Shown here: positions 51,901-63,057 of the stretch, piece after piece
How the letters are laid out: every line of letters starts with the position of its first letter
How positions within the stretch are numbered: the stretch's first letter is position 1
From: Smittia aterrima
Taxonomy: Eukaryota; Arthropoda; Insecta; Diptera; Chironomidae
Reading direction: 5' to 3'
Assembly (NCBI GenBank): GCA_033063855.1
Contig: CP093830.1
Coordinates: 6,386,854-6,450,853 of the forward strand
DNA: 64,000 nucleotides
Made by a program: the position numbers and the translations under genes
Notes under the pieces: model-generated
The model's database searches: none
What the model saw: only the letters and a program-made list of their open reading frames with translations
What the model was told of the DNA's origin: nothing

Positions 51901-54900
51901 GAGAACTCCTTTGAGGTGAAAAAAGAAAACGTCTTTCAAAGTAAAAACTTTTAAAAACCATTTTCTCTCCGCAGGGATATTTCTGTTGATGATTATTTCC
52001 TGCTTGTTGAGAGCTTGGATACTGACGTTGTTGCATTCGCTCCAATGTTGGCTTCTCATCACCCTCGAGTCATTGCTGTTGGTGAAGGTAACGGAGACTT
52101 GTTACGAGTAACTCTTCTTCTCTCTGAGGAATGTCGAATGCGACGTAATATTCCAATGAGTAAGCAAGGCCCTAAGGTTACGACTGGTCCATTGGCAAGT
52201 GCTCTGGCTTCAGTACAAGTCGACTTCAGTACTTCAGATACTCCAAATCGACCAGACACAGTTCAGAACGATGGAATCAGTGGAAGGGAAAGAAAGAGTG
52301 GACGAGATCGCGATGTCAACGATTTGTCGGATATTTTGATTGGTAGGAATTTAAATAAAAAAATCCTTGGGACTATAATTTAAAAATTGCTACTTCCGTT
52401 TAGGAATTCCGTTGAAAGACGATCATCATCATGAACAGCCAGCAGTTCAAGCTCGAAAACATGGAAGCAATGGCGGTTTGACTCCAATCTCAGTTGGAGG
52501 CGGCAAGAGTCCTGTTCATACTGACATGTCGAGTCTTGAAATCGGAATGTACGTTCTCTTGACCGCATTTTGTCTTGCGATTGGAATTTTCGTTATTTCC
52601 TGCGTCGTTTATGCATCGAAATTTCGGCCAGTAACTATCGATATGGTGAGTGAAGAGATGGGATTGAACAAGGAACCTTCAAATGGAGGTTTAGGCATTT
52701 TGCGTGAATCTCGACGACCACGAGAATCGACCACAAATGCTCACGATTGGGTTTGGTTGGGACGAGCTACAATGGACCGCTCAATGACTCAGCAAGACAT
52801 CGACGCACGCGATGCTAGAATGAGAATAACAAGTAACCCGATGCCGTTGAACTATGTCGATCCTAACGATGTTGTGAATGAAAATCCGAATGCTATTGAA
52901 CTCCCCACGAAGCCACAAGGATCCATCAATACAGCGACTTACACAAAGCGAGACCGACGAAGCTGCCACAGGTTTGACTTGATAAAAATAAATGAATTTC
53001 ACGTTAAAAAATATAATTTCCCAATACAGCGATGAATCAATTCCGCCCCCGCTGCCGCCTCATGGTATCACCGCTAACAGCATCAATGTTGATTATCGAC
53101 CGCCAGTTCCACCTCATCGCAACATTGGAGTCACGGCTAACATCAATGGACAACCGTCGAGTGGGCAAAAGGTAGGAAATCTCTCTTTAGAACTTAATTT
53201 TTTAATCGATTTTCCTCATCTCCTCGGGAATCAGTAAAAGCACAAATTAAACTTCCATCCGCAATTCTTTTTTCGTTAACATGTCGTTCTTCAGGCTCAC
53301 TGATTTCTTTTTTAAGAGTCCTCAAGCCAATGGTTTTGCAAAGTCACGTAATTGCTGCAGTTCTCGTCTCCTTTTCGTCGCATTGAACAGCTTCACGACT
53401 TATGAACGACTTTTAATTAAAATGAAGTTCAATTGAGAAGAAGAAAAAACTCAGCACGTTCATGGCTTGAGGAAAAGTAAATATTTTCATCAATGAGCTC
53501 TTAATTTGTGAAAAAATGTTAAATTTTCAAAGAAAATTTACTAAAGGGCCTCGATTTTTCGCTTACGATAAGCAATTACTTCCTTTGCCTAATAAATCAT
53601 TTTGCGCAATATTCCGTTGGCCTGAAGAACGTAAATTTTACTCGTGCACATGATGCGCTCTGCAACACGGGAAATTAAAACTTCTCTCTTGATTTATGCC
53701 GTCCAATAAATTTTATCAGCTCCTTGGCTTTCTCGCTCGTCTTTACACCTGCAGTTTTCCATAACTTCTTACTCGACAAGCGAATGCAAATCCATGTTGA
53801 TTTATATTCACACCAAGTCTGAAACAAAATTCCCTGAAAATTCTTAGGCAGGAAACCACTTTTCTTACTTTTTCTCAAGAGTAATTCTGATTTTATTTCG
53901 AATGTTTCGCATGTTCACTCGTTGAATTCACTTTGAGTCACTTAAGCCACGAGAGCCGAAGCGGTGCTGGACTCGTACTTCCAGTTTGGTGGCAAGACAG
54001 CCTTGATTTTGTAGTAACGAGCGAGGCGGTGGATACGCGATTCGACCAAAATCAGACGGAATTTGCTGTCAATGTCCTTACGGTTACGTTCCAAATGCTT
54101 GCGAATGCTGACGGCACGCTTGATGAGGAAGTAAAGATCCTCTGGGATGTCGGGCTTCAAGCCGACGGCTTTCATGATGCGGAGTACTTTGTTTCCGTTG
54201 ACGAAACGTACTTGGGCGACGCCATGGGAATCACGAAGAATAATACCTAAAAAAAATAAGCAAATGTATAAGTTGAAGAAGATCCAGACGGAGAAATATT
54301 TCAACTTACCGATCTGTGATGGTGTCATTCCCTTCTTTCCCAATTTCTTGATCTGTTCCTTGACATCTTCAGCGTTGAGTTTAAGCCATGATGGCACCGA
54401 TCGGCGATAAGGGAGAGCGGATTGGGAGATACCCTTTCTGTCAATGAGAAATCACAGAAAATTAGAAATTTTATTCACATTTGTATGAACACAAAAATGG
54501 TGGAACACGTTTTCTCGAACAGAAATTTTTCTTTATGAGATTTCACTTGAAATAATTAATTGTGATGCTTGCAATCATTTTTCAAACATTCACCGACACT
54601 TTAACTAAACTTTTCACATATTTTCGATAAATTTCTGCTCGAATTAACTACTTAAATTACCCAGCGCAGTGCATACGACCCATGATTGCGGAGAGAAGTT
54701 TTCAAAAAGACCGAGAAACTCAGCGGCTTTGGACAAGATGGTCGCTAGCGGCAGAAAACCTTAGACTCGTTTTAAAAACTCTACAACAGAAATTTTTGAA
54801 CACTCACACAAACATAAAATGTCGTTGAACGTTAAAACTCTCGAAGAAAATTTAATCTTTAATTATATCACAATTTATCAATATTATTCGGGCTTTTTCT

Positions 54901-55769
54901 CAGTAATTTAATTTAATAAAATTAATTTAACGATTTATTTTTTTTCTTCAGATTATTCCTGAAATTCCACGACGACATCGAAATCACATCAGAAGCTCGA
55001 GCAATGTTCAGAATAGAAGATCGAATGGAAGTAATATTCTACCTCAGGATATTCAAGTTCATTACGCAGCCGGGGACCGTTCATCAGTTCACTCGAATCC
55101 AGGTCATAGCTTGAACTTTACCCAGCAGCAGATCAACGCAGCTCTTTTCAACTCAAACTCTCCATCGTATTCAGTTCAGCCGATTCCAAGTACGAGCAAG
55201 CATTATCAAAACCAAGAACTGCACATGGCTGAGATTCTAGTTGAGTCAGCTGTGGGACAACAACGGAGCGCTTTCCAGTTTGATACAATCACACCAAAGA
55301 AAAATCTGACAAAATCCACACCAAATAATACAACAGACTACGATGATGCGCCGTTGTCATCGGTGATGCTTGATTCTGGTATCGAAGTTTCAGCAGCCGA
55401 TGAGATTGCGACCAAAGAAAATTCTAACGATGATCTAACAAGTAGCGATGAGCCATCAAAAGATTCAGAGCATGATTCAAGCTCTGACGATAACGGCGGA
55501 TTTGTGACGCCCGAAGACCAAGAATCGTCGAAAATTCGAGTGAAGCGAGCGACAGTTGTTGGCAATCCAATGTTCTCAAGTCAAGACAGTGAGCTTGCAG
55601 CGACAGGCGAGAGTCTCGGCATCGATGATCTAGAAATGGACTACGATCAAATTATGAATTACTTTGATAATCTCAAGGTGAATAAACGTTAAAACCATCT
55701 TTTAGTTTATTAAGAAGAGAATTTTGAAATTTTAATTCTTTTATGTTTTCACAGGAGTCGAATGCCTGA
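9986..55769 (+). CDS. dtn: TMEM132-family single-pass membrane protein (detonator homologue), 14 coding exons
   Basis: Exons: 9986..10025, 44802..45562, 45617..45777, 47747..47920, 47990..48212, 48270..48413, 51039..51241, 51303..51459, 51515..51915, 51975..52342, 52404..52971, 53030..53171, 54952..55677, 55755..55769. They sum to 4083 bases (1360 residues) with every junction GT-AG and in frame. Signal peptide MHWIIQLAFLALFG... (exon 1-2); ectodomain to ~923 with TMEM132 hallmarks (YPLSKIHVPVFLQP, RARVKGGMRILGASAS, FTVWMPEFPLEVSVADFRLS, QIKGWKIPEEHN); membrane helix ~924-948 (GMYVLLTAFCLAIGIFVISC); ~410-residue cytoplasmic tail with proline motifs (PPPLPP, RPPVPPHR fitting class II SH3 ligands), an acidic stretch and a terminus NYFDNLKESNA. 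Vertebrate TMEM132 proteins are neural adhesion-like receptors linked to actin. An RRKR site (576-579) could be cleaved by furin. Intron 1 is 34.8 kb; intron 12 holds RpS13. Confidence 0.93.
12860..12872. repeat. CT/GA microsatellite
   Basis: Short CT dinucleotide run. The reverse strand gives GAGAG, the core recognised by insect GAGA factor; function is not shown. Confidence 0.6.
13463..13476. repeat. CT/GA microsatellite
   Basis: Run of about seven CT units inside the giant intron. Similar tracts occur at 24440-24450, 37755-37765 and 37900-37915. Confidence 0.6.
16180..16440. promoter_or_regulatory. Cluster of TAATT homeodomain-type sites
   Basis: Within 260 bases there are about seven TAATT cores: TTAATTGC at ~16180, TTAATTGG at ~16190, TTAATTGA at ~16301, CAATTAAA at ~16352, CAATTACA at ~16392, GTAATTAC at ~16411 and TTAATTGC at ~16429. 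This is denser than in the flanks by eye. Such clusters can mark enhancers bound by homeodomain factors, but AT-rich DNA also makes them by chance. Confidence 0.25.
19441..19453. repeat. Poly-T run
   Basis: Thirteen T residues in a row, the longest homopolymer noticed in the intron. No retroposon body or target-site duplication is visible around it. Confidence 0.6.
33763..33802 (+). promoter_or_regulatory. Candidate recursive (ratchet) splice site in intron 1
   Basis: CTCCTTTCAG|GTGAGT at 33787-33802 is a strong 3' splice site directly abutting a strong 5' splice site. A branch-point-like ACTAAT (~33766) and a pyrimidine tract lie upstream. This is the known form of zero-nucleotide recursive splice sites in long insect introns. 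Use of it would split the 34.8 kb intron into about 23.8 and 11.0 kb steps and regenerate a donor after TTTTTG. Confidence 0.6.
37755..37765. repeat. CT/GA microsatellite
   Basis: Short CT run following a T run in the giant intron; a second such tract begins at 37900. Confidence 0.5.
37900..37915. repeat. CT/GA microsatellite
   Basis: CT run of about seven units ending in CTTTC; reverse strand GAGAG. Confidence 0.55.
45778..47746 (+). other. Intron 3 of the TMEM132 gene
   Basis: Nearly 2 kb between donor AG|GTAGGA and acceptor CTTCTTACAG. I see no coding exon, RNA gene or repeat inside. Confidence 0.8.
48414..51038 (+). other. Intron 6 of the TMEM132 gene
   Basis: 2.6 kb between donor AAG|GTAAGTG and acceptor CATCCACAG. 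It contains AT-rich sequence and short ORFs with no recognisable product. Nothing else supported. Confidence 0.8.
53172..53941. other. Left part of intron 12, 3' flank of RpS13
   Basis: Intronic on the plus strand and downstream of RpS13 on the minus strand. No ORF of substance seen; short 3' UTR of RpS13 expected in its right end. Confidence 0.5.
53942..54683 (-). CDS. RpS13: Ribosomal protein S13 (uS15), nested in intron 12 of the TMEM132 gene
   Basis: Component of the small (40S) cytosolic ribosomal subunit. CDS is complement(53942..54246, 54310..54437, 54661..54683), 151 residues, the standard eukaryotic length. Exon 1 encodes MGRMHCAG; exon 2 continues KGISQSALPYRRSVPSWLKL through TPSQIG; exon 3 runs IILRDSHGVAQVRF to YYKIKAVLPPNWKYESSTAS and ends ALVA. 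Family hallmarks ILRDSHGVAQVR, RKHLERNRKD, LILVESRIHRLARYY and PPNWKYESSTASALVA are all present. Introns are 63 and 223 bases with GT-AG ends. The gene lies wholly inside a plus-strand intron, about 240 bases from the next TMEM132 exon, in antisense orientation. No snoRNA boxes are visible in its introns. Confidence 0.97.
54700..54752 (-). promoter_or_regulatory. TCT initiator / 5'TOP start and upstream element of RpS13
   Basis: On the minus strand TCTTTTTG places a C start at about 54709, the polypyrimidine initiator typical of animal ribosomal-protein genes, giving a 5'TOP mRNA with a leader of about 26 bases. About 25-40 bases upstream a CAAGATGG-type core (plus-strand ~54733) resembles a YY1/Pho site. 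The initiator call is good; the upstream site is tentative. Confidence 0.55.
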
Positions 55770-58700
55770 GTTCAAGAGATCATTGCCAATATCCGATCAA
55801 TACTAATTTCCTTCCAACATCAATACCGAAGCTTAGCTCTGACGTCCGCTAACACAACACCAATGATTACGCCTGTCCACAGGCCAACGGTAACAGCCGA
55901 CGATGCGAGCAAGCAAACTTTCGATGTCAGTCAGTGAATCTTACGCTTAAAAACTCTTTAAGACATGATGTTTGTAGTCACATTAACTAATTGTTGTGTA
56001 ATTTTTGATAAAACAAAAGCAAGTCGTAGCGATCTCTCATCGACCATTTAGCGGTGACGAGAGAGAGAAAACTGTTTTTTGTCAGATCGACGTAAGTACA
56101 ACAAATGCATAAACACACAAAGCACTTGACCGCAGTAGTTAATGTTTAAATCATTCACCCTCATTCATCAGAAAGTTCACTGAGAGAGAAATTTGTTTTT
56201 TTCCTCAATCAAAAAAAAAGCAGACATGGAAGAAAAATCTATAAAGACAAACAGGAAAATTAATATATTCGGATATTTGCAGTGATCTGTAAACCAAAAT
56301 GAAAAAGTTGAAATTTTTGTTAGTTGAGAAAGCTTTTTGATGAAAGTTTCTTTGAGGAATTGGAGAAGCTTTTGACATAAAATAACTTCAATTGCAAGTT
56401 AGCAAAGCTCTTCAAATATTTTATGTAAGCTTTGCAATCGCTTTTATAATTATTTCAAAGGAAAGCAATTATAAAACTTGATGAAAAATCTTTGCCGTAA
56501 TTTTCTTGTAAAAATGAGGGAACAGAATTTAATCAGAAACCTCTTAAGTTTTAATGAAAATTCCTCGCGAAACCTTGCAACTCAAAAAGCTTTCCCATTA
56601 ACTTAAAAGAAGACCTAAAAGTGAAATTATTTTTTGGTTTTGTTAAAGAGGAAAACGAAAACTTTCGTGAAACTTCTTAATCACATCACATTATTACACC
56701 AGAAACCTGCGAGAGCTTTCGATTACGTTGAAAACTTTTCGCTTGATAACACAAACGACCTTCACATTCAAACACAAACACACACAAAAAATACACTCGA
56801 CGATCCAACGCGATCAAAGTTAAAGTTTTATTAATTCTAGTCAACCCTTACTCATTTTAATTATTTGCTAGAATGATAGTTAAGCGAGCAAATCGTTTCG
56901 AATTCTCGGGAAACGATTGGAATGAAATTTGTTACGCAATCTAATGCACGATTTGTGTGAAAAAAAAGAAAAATCTTTAGGATTTCATGATTAATTTATT
57001 GTCTTTGATAAAAAGAAAATTTAATAAGAAAAGAATTCTTCGCAAAACTTTTTAGGTAAAACTCTTTCGAAAGTATATCAAAAACCATTTAAAATAAAAT
57101 TTCTTCTTAGTTGTGGCATAAAAAGAAAAGATTTTCGAGAATTCTCATTGCTCTGAAGCAATCAGAAGTTTGGATTAATTTTGTAAATTTACTTAAGACA
57201 GCAGTTGATTAGATCATAGCTTTAAAAAGAAAAAAAAACTTATAGAAACAGTTTACAACTATCGGCGACACATAACATGAAGATCTACTTAAAAAATTTG
57301 AACGCTATTAATGGAAAAATGCTAAAAATGAATGAAAATTATGTTATAAGTGTATAAATCGCATCATTTATTGTACTCGTATCCGCCATCAGATGATCTT
57401 TTCCATCGATTGATGAATTGCATGTCTGAGCAACAATTGAACTTTCACGTTTGGTATCTGCTCAGCAGTCATCTCATCTTGTAATGGCAGAAGTCATATC
57501 ATGTAGCCGAATGTTTGTACGTTTGCCCCCTCAACATTGAGAAATTTATAAACAGTGTATAGCGTCATATAATTGTGTATCGTTAACTGCAAAGAGAGAT
57601 AACTCAAAACATAGCAACAAAGAGAAAACCCTTCAGTTTTTCCATCCGAATAAGACAAAGATGAATTGAAGAAAGAAACCTTTGCCCGTAGGACAAAAAC
57701 CTCAGCTTGAACTACTTTTTATTCTCCTAGAAACTTCTTCCATAATTTTGTTGATTTTATTGAAATCGAGTTTATTTACATTTATTTTGATTTATTTCTG
57801 CTCCCCTCACATCATTAAGAATTGCACTCATTACATCAAAAGATCAGCTTGCAACAAGTTAACAAGTGATATTAATTAAGTTTGTTCTCCTTCTCCTTTT
57901 ATTCGTCTGCCAGTTTTATTATTTTAGATTTGTCATCCTCGCAAAGAAAAAACTCCATTGCTTGTGCTTTTCGAATAAAAAATGCCTCAAAATACTGAAA
58001 CAAATAAAGAAAAGAAAAATTCTCGAAAATTATTTGAAGATTGAATTGCATTTTTGAATTCAAACTTCGAGAGAATATTTGAAATTGATTTCGATGCAAA
58101 ACTATTATTGATATTTGATATAATCAAAGATATAGATCAATGCAATTTCTAACGCCATCCCCTGCCCTTAAGACACTTCGCTTTTCCACCCACTCTTCAT
58201 AAACATTTACCGATCTTTCAAAGAAAAAAAATATAGAAAACAAGAAAACTTTTCGAGAAAATTTGCTTGAATCTAAAAACTTAATTTTAAAATTAAAAAT
58301 TTCCTCAAAATTCAAGAAACTTTTTCATTTTACTAAGTTACCAATGAAGAAAATATTATTTTTGACGATTAATCGTCAGTCGAAAGCTTCTCTTGCAATA
58401 AAAAAAAGAATTTCATTTCTATCCGCGACAAAGAAAAATGCAAAGAAAAGTTACTTGAAGTTTAGTGAATGTTAAATTATTACAGCAAGAAGAGAAAAAT
58501 GCATAATTGAGTAAAGCAAACATTAATTATTATGGACTAATTAAAAACCTAAATTAACTTAATTGTATAAACACAAAAAGTATGATGCAAAGTCTTCAGA
58601 TGAAAAATATTGAATACAAAAAATGAGGAATAAAAAATGGAAAGTAAATCCGAGAAAATTATTCAGAAAATGTTTTCTTTTTAAATTTCTAGATTCTTTC

Positions 58701-58850
58701 AGTTTATGTCTGCAAAAGGAGTTCAACTTGAAGGGAACAACTTTCGATTACTCGTGTAATGGATGAAATAAAACAACAAAGATTGAATCGATAAGCAAAT
58801 TGTCGTCGATGGTAATCAAAATGATTTATGGATTGACTTTAATATAAAGA
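55770..58850. other. 3' flank of the TMEM132 gene and AT-rich non-coding region
   Basis: The 3' UTR of the TMEM132 gene begins here; its end cannot be fixed, because AATAAA-like hexamers are common (for example near 57093). From about 56250 to 58850 the plus strand is A-rich with many GAAAA tracts. A small inverted repeat (CTGAGCA/TGCTCAG) lies at 57426-57465. No gene supported. Confidence 0.5.
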
Positions 58851-61420
58851 CTTTATAAAATGTCTCCATCAACTAAATTAATCGCTTTACAAAAGCCTTG
58901 GCTTGAAGTGTTGAACGTTGTCTCAGTTCGAGCCAACGAGAACTAAACAAGCGCGTGCGACCGTTCAAGTTCAGGCCAATAAATGCACGCAAAGCCAATT
59001 TCAAAAGATTTCGAAATTTTTAACTGAAAGTCGTGATTGTCTTTAAGATGAATAACATTACAGGTTTTAATAAAAATTAACAAGTTGATAATTCGCATGA
59101 AGGTTTGTATTTTCAGGAACAATCCACTGATCAGCTGGTCTCACGATCGGCAATGACTTAAAAAAGATCGCAAAGATGATTGAGTCAGAAGAGAAAACAT
59201 AAATATTAATTTATGAAGTTAAGACTCAAACTTCATATTTAGTTGTCGTTGTGAAACTTTAGTGAATGCGGAAACTACAGTAGCGGCGATTAAACTAACT
59301 CAAGGACTTTGTAAAGCATCAATAAGTTTATTTATCTTTCAGACTAAAGGTTTAAGTAACCAATTATTTCATAAGTTATCAACTCTGAAAGCTTCTTAGG
59401 AAGTCGTTATTGAAAATTAATGTGAGACTTGCTAACGAACACAAAAATGTGCTTTGTCTCAATACCGATTAGCTTTTGAGATAATGCAGCTTCTCTCGAT
59501 AGCAATTTTAGGGGTTTAAAATTAATTCCGATGGTCACGCATTAAAAATTAAATTATCAATCATTGTCCGATTATGATTCAATGAAGTTTTTAGCTGATG
59601 ATATAAGATTTCATTTAATTAATACAATTTTAAGATTCCGCGCTATGGATGCAAGTAATCATCGAAATCGCTGATTAATGATGATTTTTACGAGATGCGC
59701 AAGAAGGTGCAAAAACAATTATCTTACGCAATACCCGAATTTGGGTTAATTGAAGACGAAAAAAGACGGAGCCTCTGCAATAAACTTTTTTATAGTTAAG
59801 GCGATCTCTTACATGACTTACAAAGATGACCTTTCTCCTAAGACGCAACATTTTTTTTCTGAGTTCTTCTAATGGACAAGCAACAACGAAGGTAATTGAC
59901 TTCGAGCGAAAAAAATTCGCTGCCGACATCGATTAAATTGATGGAGGATCTGAAGCTAATAACACTTACAGTGTCCAGAGCGTATCATCAACAACTCTGA
60001 CATTTCAACGATCGACTTCAAAAATTTAATGATTTTAAACGCTTTATGATTGTCTTCACATATTTATGTGACTTCTCACGAAATTACTTTGCTTTCTTTG
60101 GTCAAAAACTTTTAACTCTTCACGGCAACGTGAGCATATTTATCAATGATCGCCACGTCTCACAAAGCACCGCGCCTTGCATACTCGCTCTTGAACGATA
60201 TCAGATCAAAGGTGCCCATTGTCGTGAACCATTCGAAGCATTCGTATTGTTTATGGTTTAATTAATAAATCAATTCAACGATTGACGCAGCGGAATTTCA
60301 ATAATTGAGTCGTTGCAAATGATTTTCTTCTTCATCTTTTGATCTTAAACTGTCAAGTCACTCATAAACGTTAAATACACCGCGAAACGATAAATTTGCA
60401 ACAATTTTTCAAATTAATCTTTCTAATTCATGTCACCCATGGCTTGTCATTGACATGATTGTGCAAGACTGCAAAGAACGCTAAAAAAATTATTTCGATT
60501 TACTTTAAAGCATTGATAAAGCTTTAGCTCTCAAACTGTTTTCAATTTAGTTTCTTTTAGAGCATGCGTGTGAGTCACTAACTTGTAATTAAAATATAAA
60601 ACTAGTTGTTGTAACAAGCTGAGACCTTTTTTTGTTTGTTAAATTATTTAACTGTTGCGAAGGTCAAAGCCGAACTAAAAAGTTTCTGATCGCTGAACAA
60701 AATTGTCCAACCTAAGGTTGCCTTACTACTCGAACCGTTTCATCTTCACTTTAAGAGCAAATAAAATTGAAACTAAAAACAAAGCACTTGACGGTCTTTG
60801 ATTTCAGGAAATGGCGAGACTCGTGAGTTAGTCAATCAACGATGAAATATAAAGGCAAATTACTAAACCAAATGATGATTAATTTAAATCGCTCACGCTT
60901 GACGCGTCGACATTTACAGCTCAGTTGGTCCAAGTCTCACAAAAGAAGGCGAAACGTGTGCAATTGAATCGTTAATTTAAGTCGGCTAAAGTCATGCATA
61001 AGCTCGCGGCAGACACACTTTCACTTTCAATCTCGGGATTTTTCTTTTTTGCAAAAGTCCACTTGAGAGAAGGAAAAAAATGAGATTGACGCGAAGGTGG
61101 TTTCTGCATTCGACTTAAAGTCAGGCTAGTTAAAGTTATCCAACCGAAATACTTTGTCGACAATTTTCTTGCCGCTTCTGATTGATTGAATGAAGGTCAC
61201 CAGGTGAGATCGAAAAGAAATTTTTACTCATTTGTTCAATCCGTTCGTAAATTTTTTTTCGCATTCGTTTTAATTGTTTTCGACTTCAGTGCCAGAGTTT
61301 GTTATTGTGAGATCTGGTTTTACAAGTTTGGATTGCAGTTTTGGTTTTAGCACTCGATACAATAAAATCTTAAGTTTATCTAGACCCAGTTTTAATTCCA
61401 TCACAACGCCTTGAAGATTT
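58851..61420. other. Intergenic region before the secreted-protein gene
   Basis: Non-coding by inspection. A patch at about 58910-58995 is richer in G+C than its surroundings and contains GCGCGTGCG; it could be a regulatory element. Positions 61180-61420 hold the 3' UTR of the minus-strand secreted-protein gene; an ATTAAA on the minus strand lies near 61390-61395. Confidence 0.4.
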
Positions 61421-63001
61421 TTATTTCTTCGGGTGTTGTTGTGACTCAGAAGGTTTACTGCCTGTCGAAGCTGCCGCTGAACCTGTGTGCGACCCTTGTG
61501 AGCTTCCTGAAGAAAGATCAGCAGATCCATGAGAGCTTCCTCCTGATGAACCTACAGAAGAATTCAAAACGAGATTTGTGATTCCACCGACGAGCGAGGA
61601 AACGATGTTTGAGATGAACTCGAAGAAATAATTTTTTGGACTTGACGTAGCTTCGTCAGTTCCTCGTTTCTGCTTCGACTGTTCGAATCCTTTGAAGAAG
61701 TTGTCAAAGAAAATCTTAGGCTTTGGTCCCTCTTCGTCTTCAGGATCCTGTAAAGAGTTTCATTGGCATCAGAATTTAAACTTGAATCATTTTATTTTAC
61801 CGCGCTAAGCGAAGCAAGCAAAGCTCCAAGAAAATTTCCGAAAAATTCTCCATTGTAGTCCTAAAAGAAATATTCAAACAAAAGTTGATTGGGAAAGTTT
61901 CTTTCAGGGTCTTACCGCTCCTCCGCCTCCAGAGAAGCCTTCAACAGCTAATCCAATGTAATCACCGAGAACTTTTCCAAAATTTTCATCCCCAGCAAGA
62001 AGTCCAGCGATCAACGAAGAGCCTGAGCTGATGAGCGATGGAATGTCAAGTCCACCAGGTCCAAAAAGATTCGTGATGACACCAGAAATTGCACCAACGA
62101 GAGCTCCAACATCAGATCCCCCTTCGCCGCCACTCAAGCTTGCGATAAGACCTGCGATTCCACCGTTGCCTGACGGAGTTTCCAAATCATCGAATTCTTC
62201 TTCACTTTCCTTTGAGTTCTCCTTGGAATTTTCAATTTGGTTGTCACTTGCATCGTTTTGTCTACGAAATCGATAAAAGCTTTCAACATCAATGTTGTAA
62301 CCGGGTAGCCAGACAGGCATTTGAACATAGAGTGGAGGTAAACGAACTGTGTCGCGATTATAAATGTCGTTCATGTGATTGTTTGACGATGTAATCGTTG
62401 GTGAAGCGGAAACTATTTGCGTTGTCTTCTTTTTCATTTCGATTTGCATGTTCTTCATTGTTTGCTTGATCGCTGCGTCGACTTTTTGTTGCATAACTTT
62501 CAAATGATCCTTAACACTCTTTTTGACATCGTCCAACTTTTTCGGAAGTTTCTTTTTGTTTCCGGTGTGTTGAGTAGCAACTTTGTTCATAGCCTCGCGA
62601 TATTCGCGAATGTTTTTAGATTTCGTCGCAAGAGCCATCGCGTGCAAGAGAATTTCGATTGCTTGTTTATCTCGCACCATTGTCGATTCGATTTCTTGAT
62701 AACTCTTTCTAGCTCCATCTGGATCGGACCTTTCGAGACTTCTTTGGAGATCACTGATCAACTTCATCAAATTACTTTCCATTGCCATTTCAACTCTGGC
62801 TGTTCCGAGTAATAATCCAAGTGGAGCTGCTTGCTTCAAACTTTCTTGTAAACTAAAAACTCCTTTTCGAACATTTGGCAAACTTTGAATGACTCTGATT
62901 AAGTTCGTTATAGCTCGTAAATTCTTCACAACCGGACCACGAGTAGCCTCACAAGTAACTGCTCCAAGAACAAATAAAACTTTGAAAACCTTCCACAACA
63001 T
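61421..63001 (-). CDS. Secreted Gly/Ser-rich protein of unknown function (three exons)
   Basis: CDS is complement(61421..61747, 61801..61860, 61916..63001), 490 residues; both introns are phase 0 with GT-AG ends. Signal peptide at 1-~18 (MLWKVFKVLFVLGAVTCEA). Residues ~25-200 are helical and charged, with a lysine-rich coiled-coil-like stretch (~148-195). RFRR at 244-247 is a possible convertase cleavage site. An acidic linker (~258-275) precedes a Gly/Ser/hydrophobic region (~278-382: GGIAGLIASLSGGEGGSDVG and similar). Then come PKIFFDNFFKGFEQSK, a second QKRG basic site, and a Ser/Gly/His tail ending HPKK. No enzyme or known structural family is recognised; the composition fits an extracellular matrix, cuticle, glue or silk-like component, which is only a guess. 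The stop codon lies inside an AATAAA hexamer. Confidence 0.8.
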
Positions 63002-63019
63002 GTTTGATTATCATGGAAC

Positions 63020-63057
63020 AACTGAAGAAGCTTTCACTGCAGTTCGTCGTTTTTATA
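63020..63057 (-). promoter_or_regulatory. TATA box and initiator of the secreted-protein gene
   Basis: TATAAAA on the minus strand (63051-63057) is followed 34 bases downstream by an initiator TTCAGTT with A at about 63023. The resulting 5' UTR would be only about 22 bases, common for secreted structural insect proteins. Confidence 0.55.

Noticed and set aside
54438..54660. RpS13 intron considered as a snoRNA host, since vertebrate RPS13 hosts U14
   Set aside because: No C box (RTGATGA) with a matching D box (CTGA) is present; the closest match is poor.
57040..57060. TTTTTAG|GTAAAA considered as another ratchet site
   Set aside because: It lies downstream of the last coding exon of the TMEM132 gene, not in an intron, and the donor half is weak.
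57426..57465. Inverted repeat considered as a microRNA precursor (minus strand shares TTGTTGCTCAGA with miR-315)
   Set aside because: The seed bases differ from miR-315 and the hairpin is too short and poorly paired for a precursor.
62417..62812. 131-residue plus-strand ORF opposite the secreted-protein gene
   Set aside because: Its Cys/His/Phe-rich translation is the antisense image of the lysine-rich helical region.
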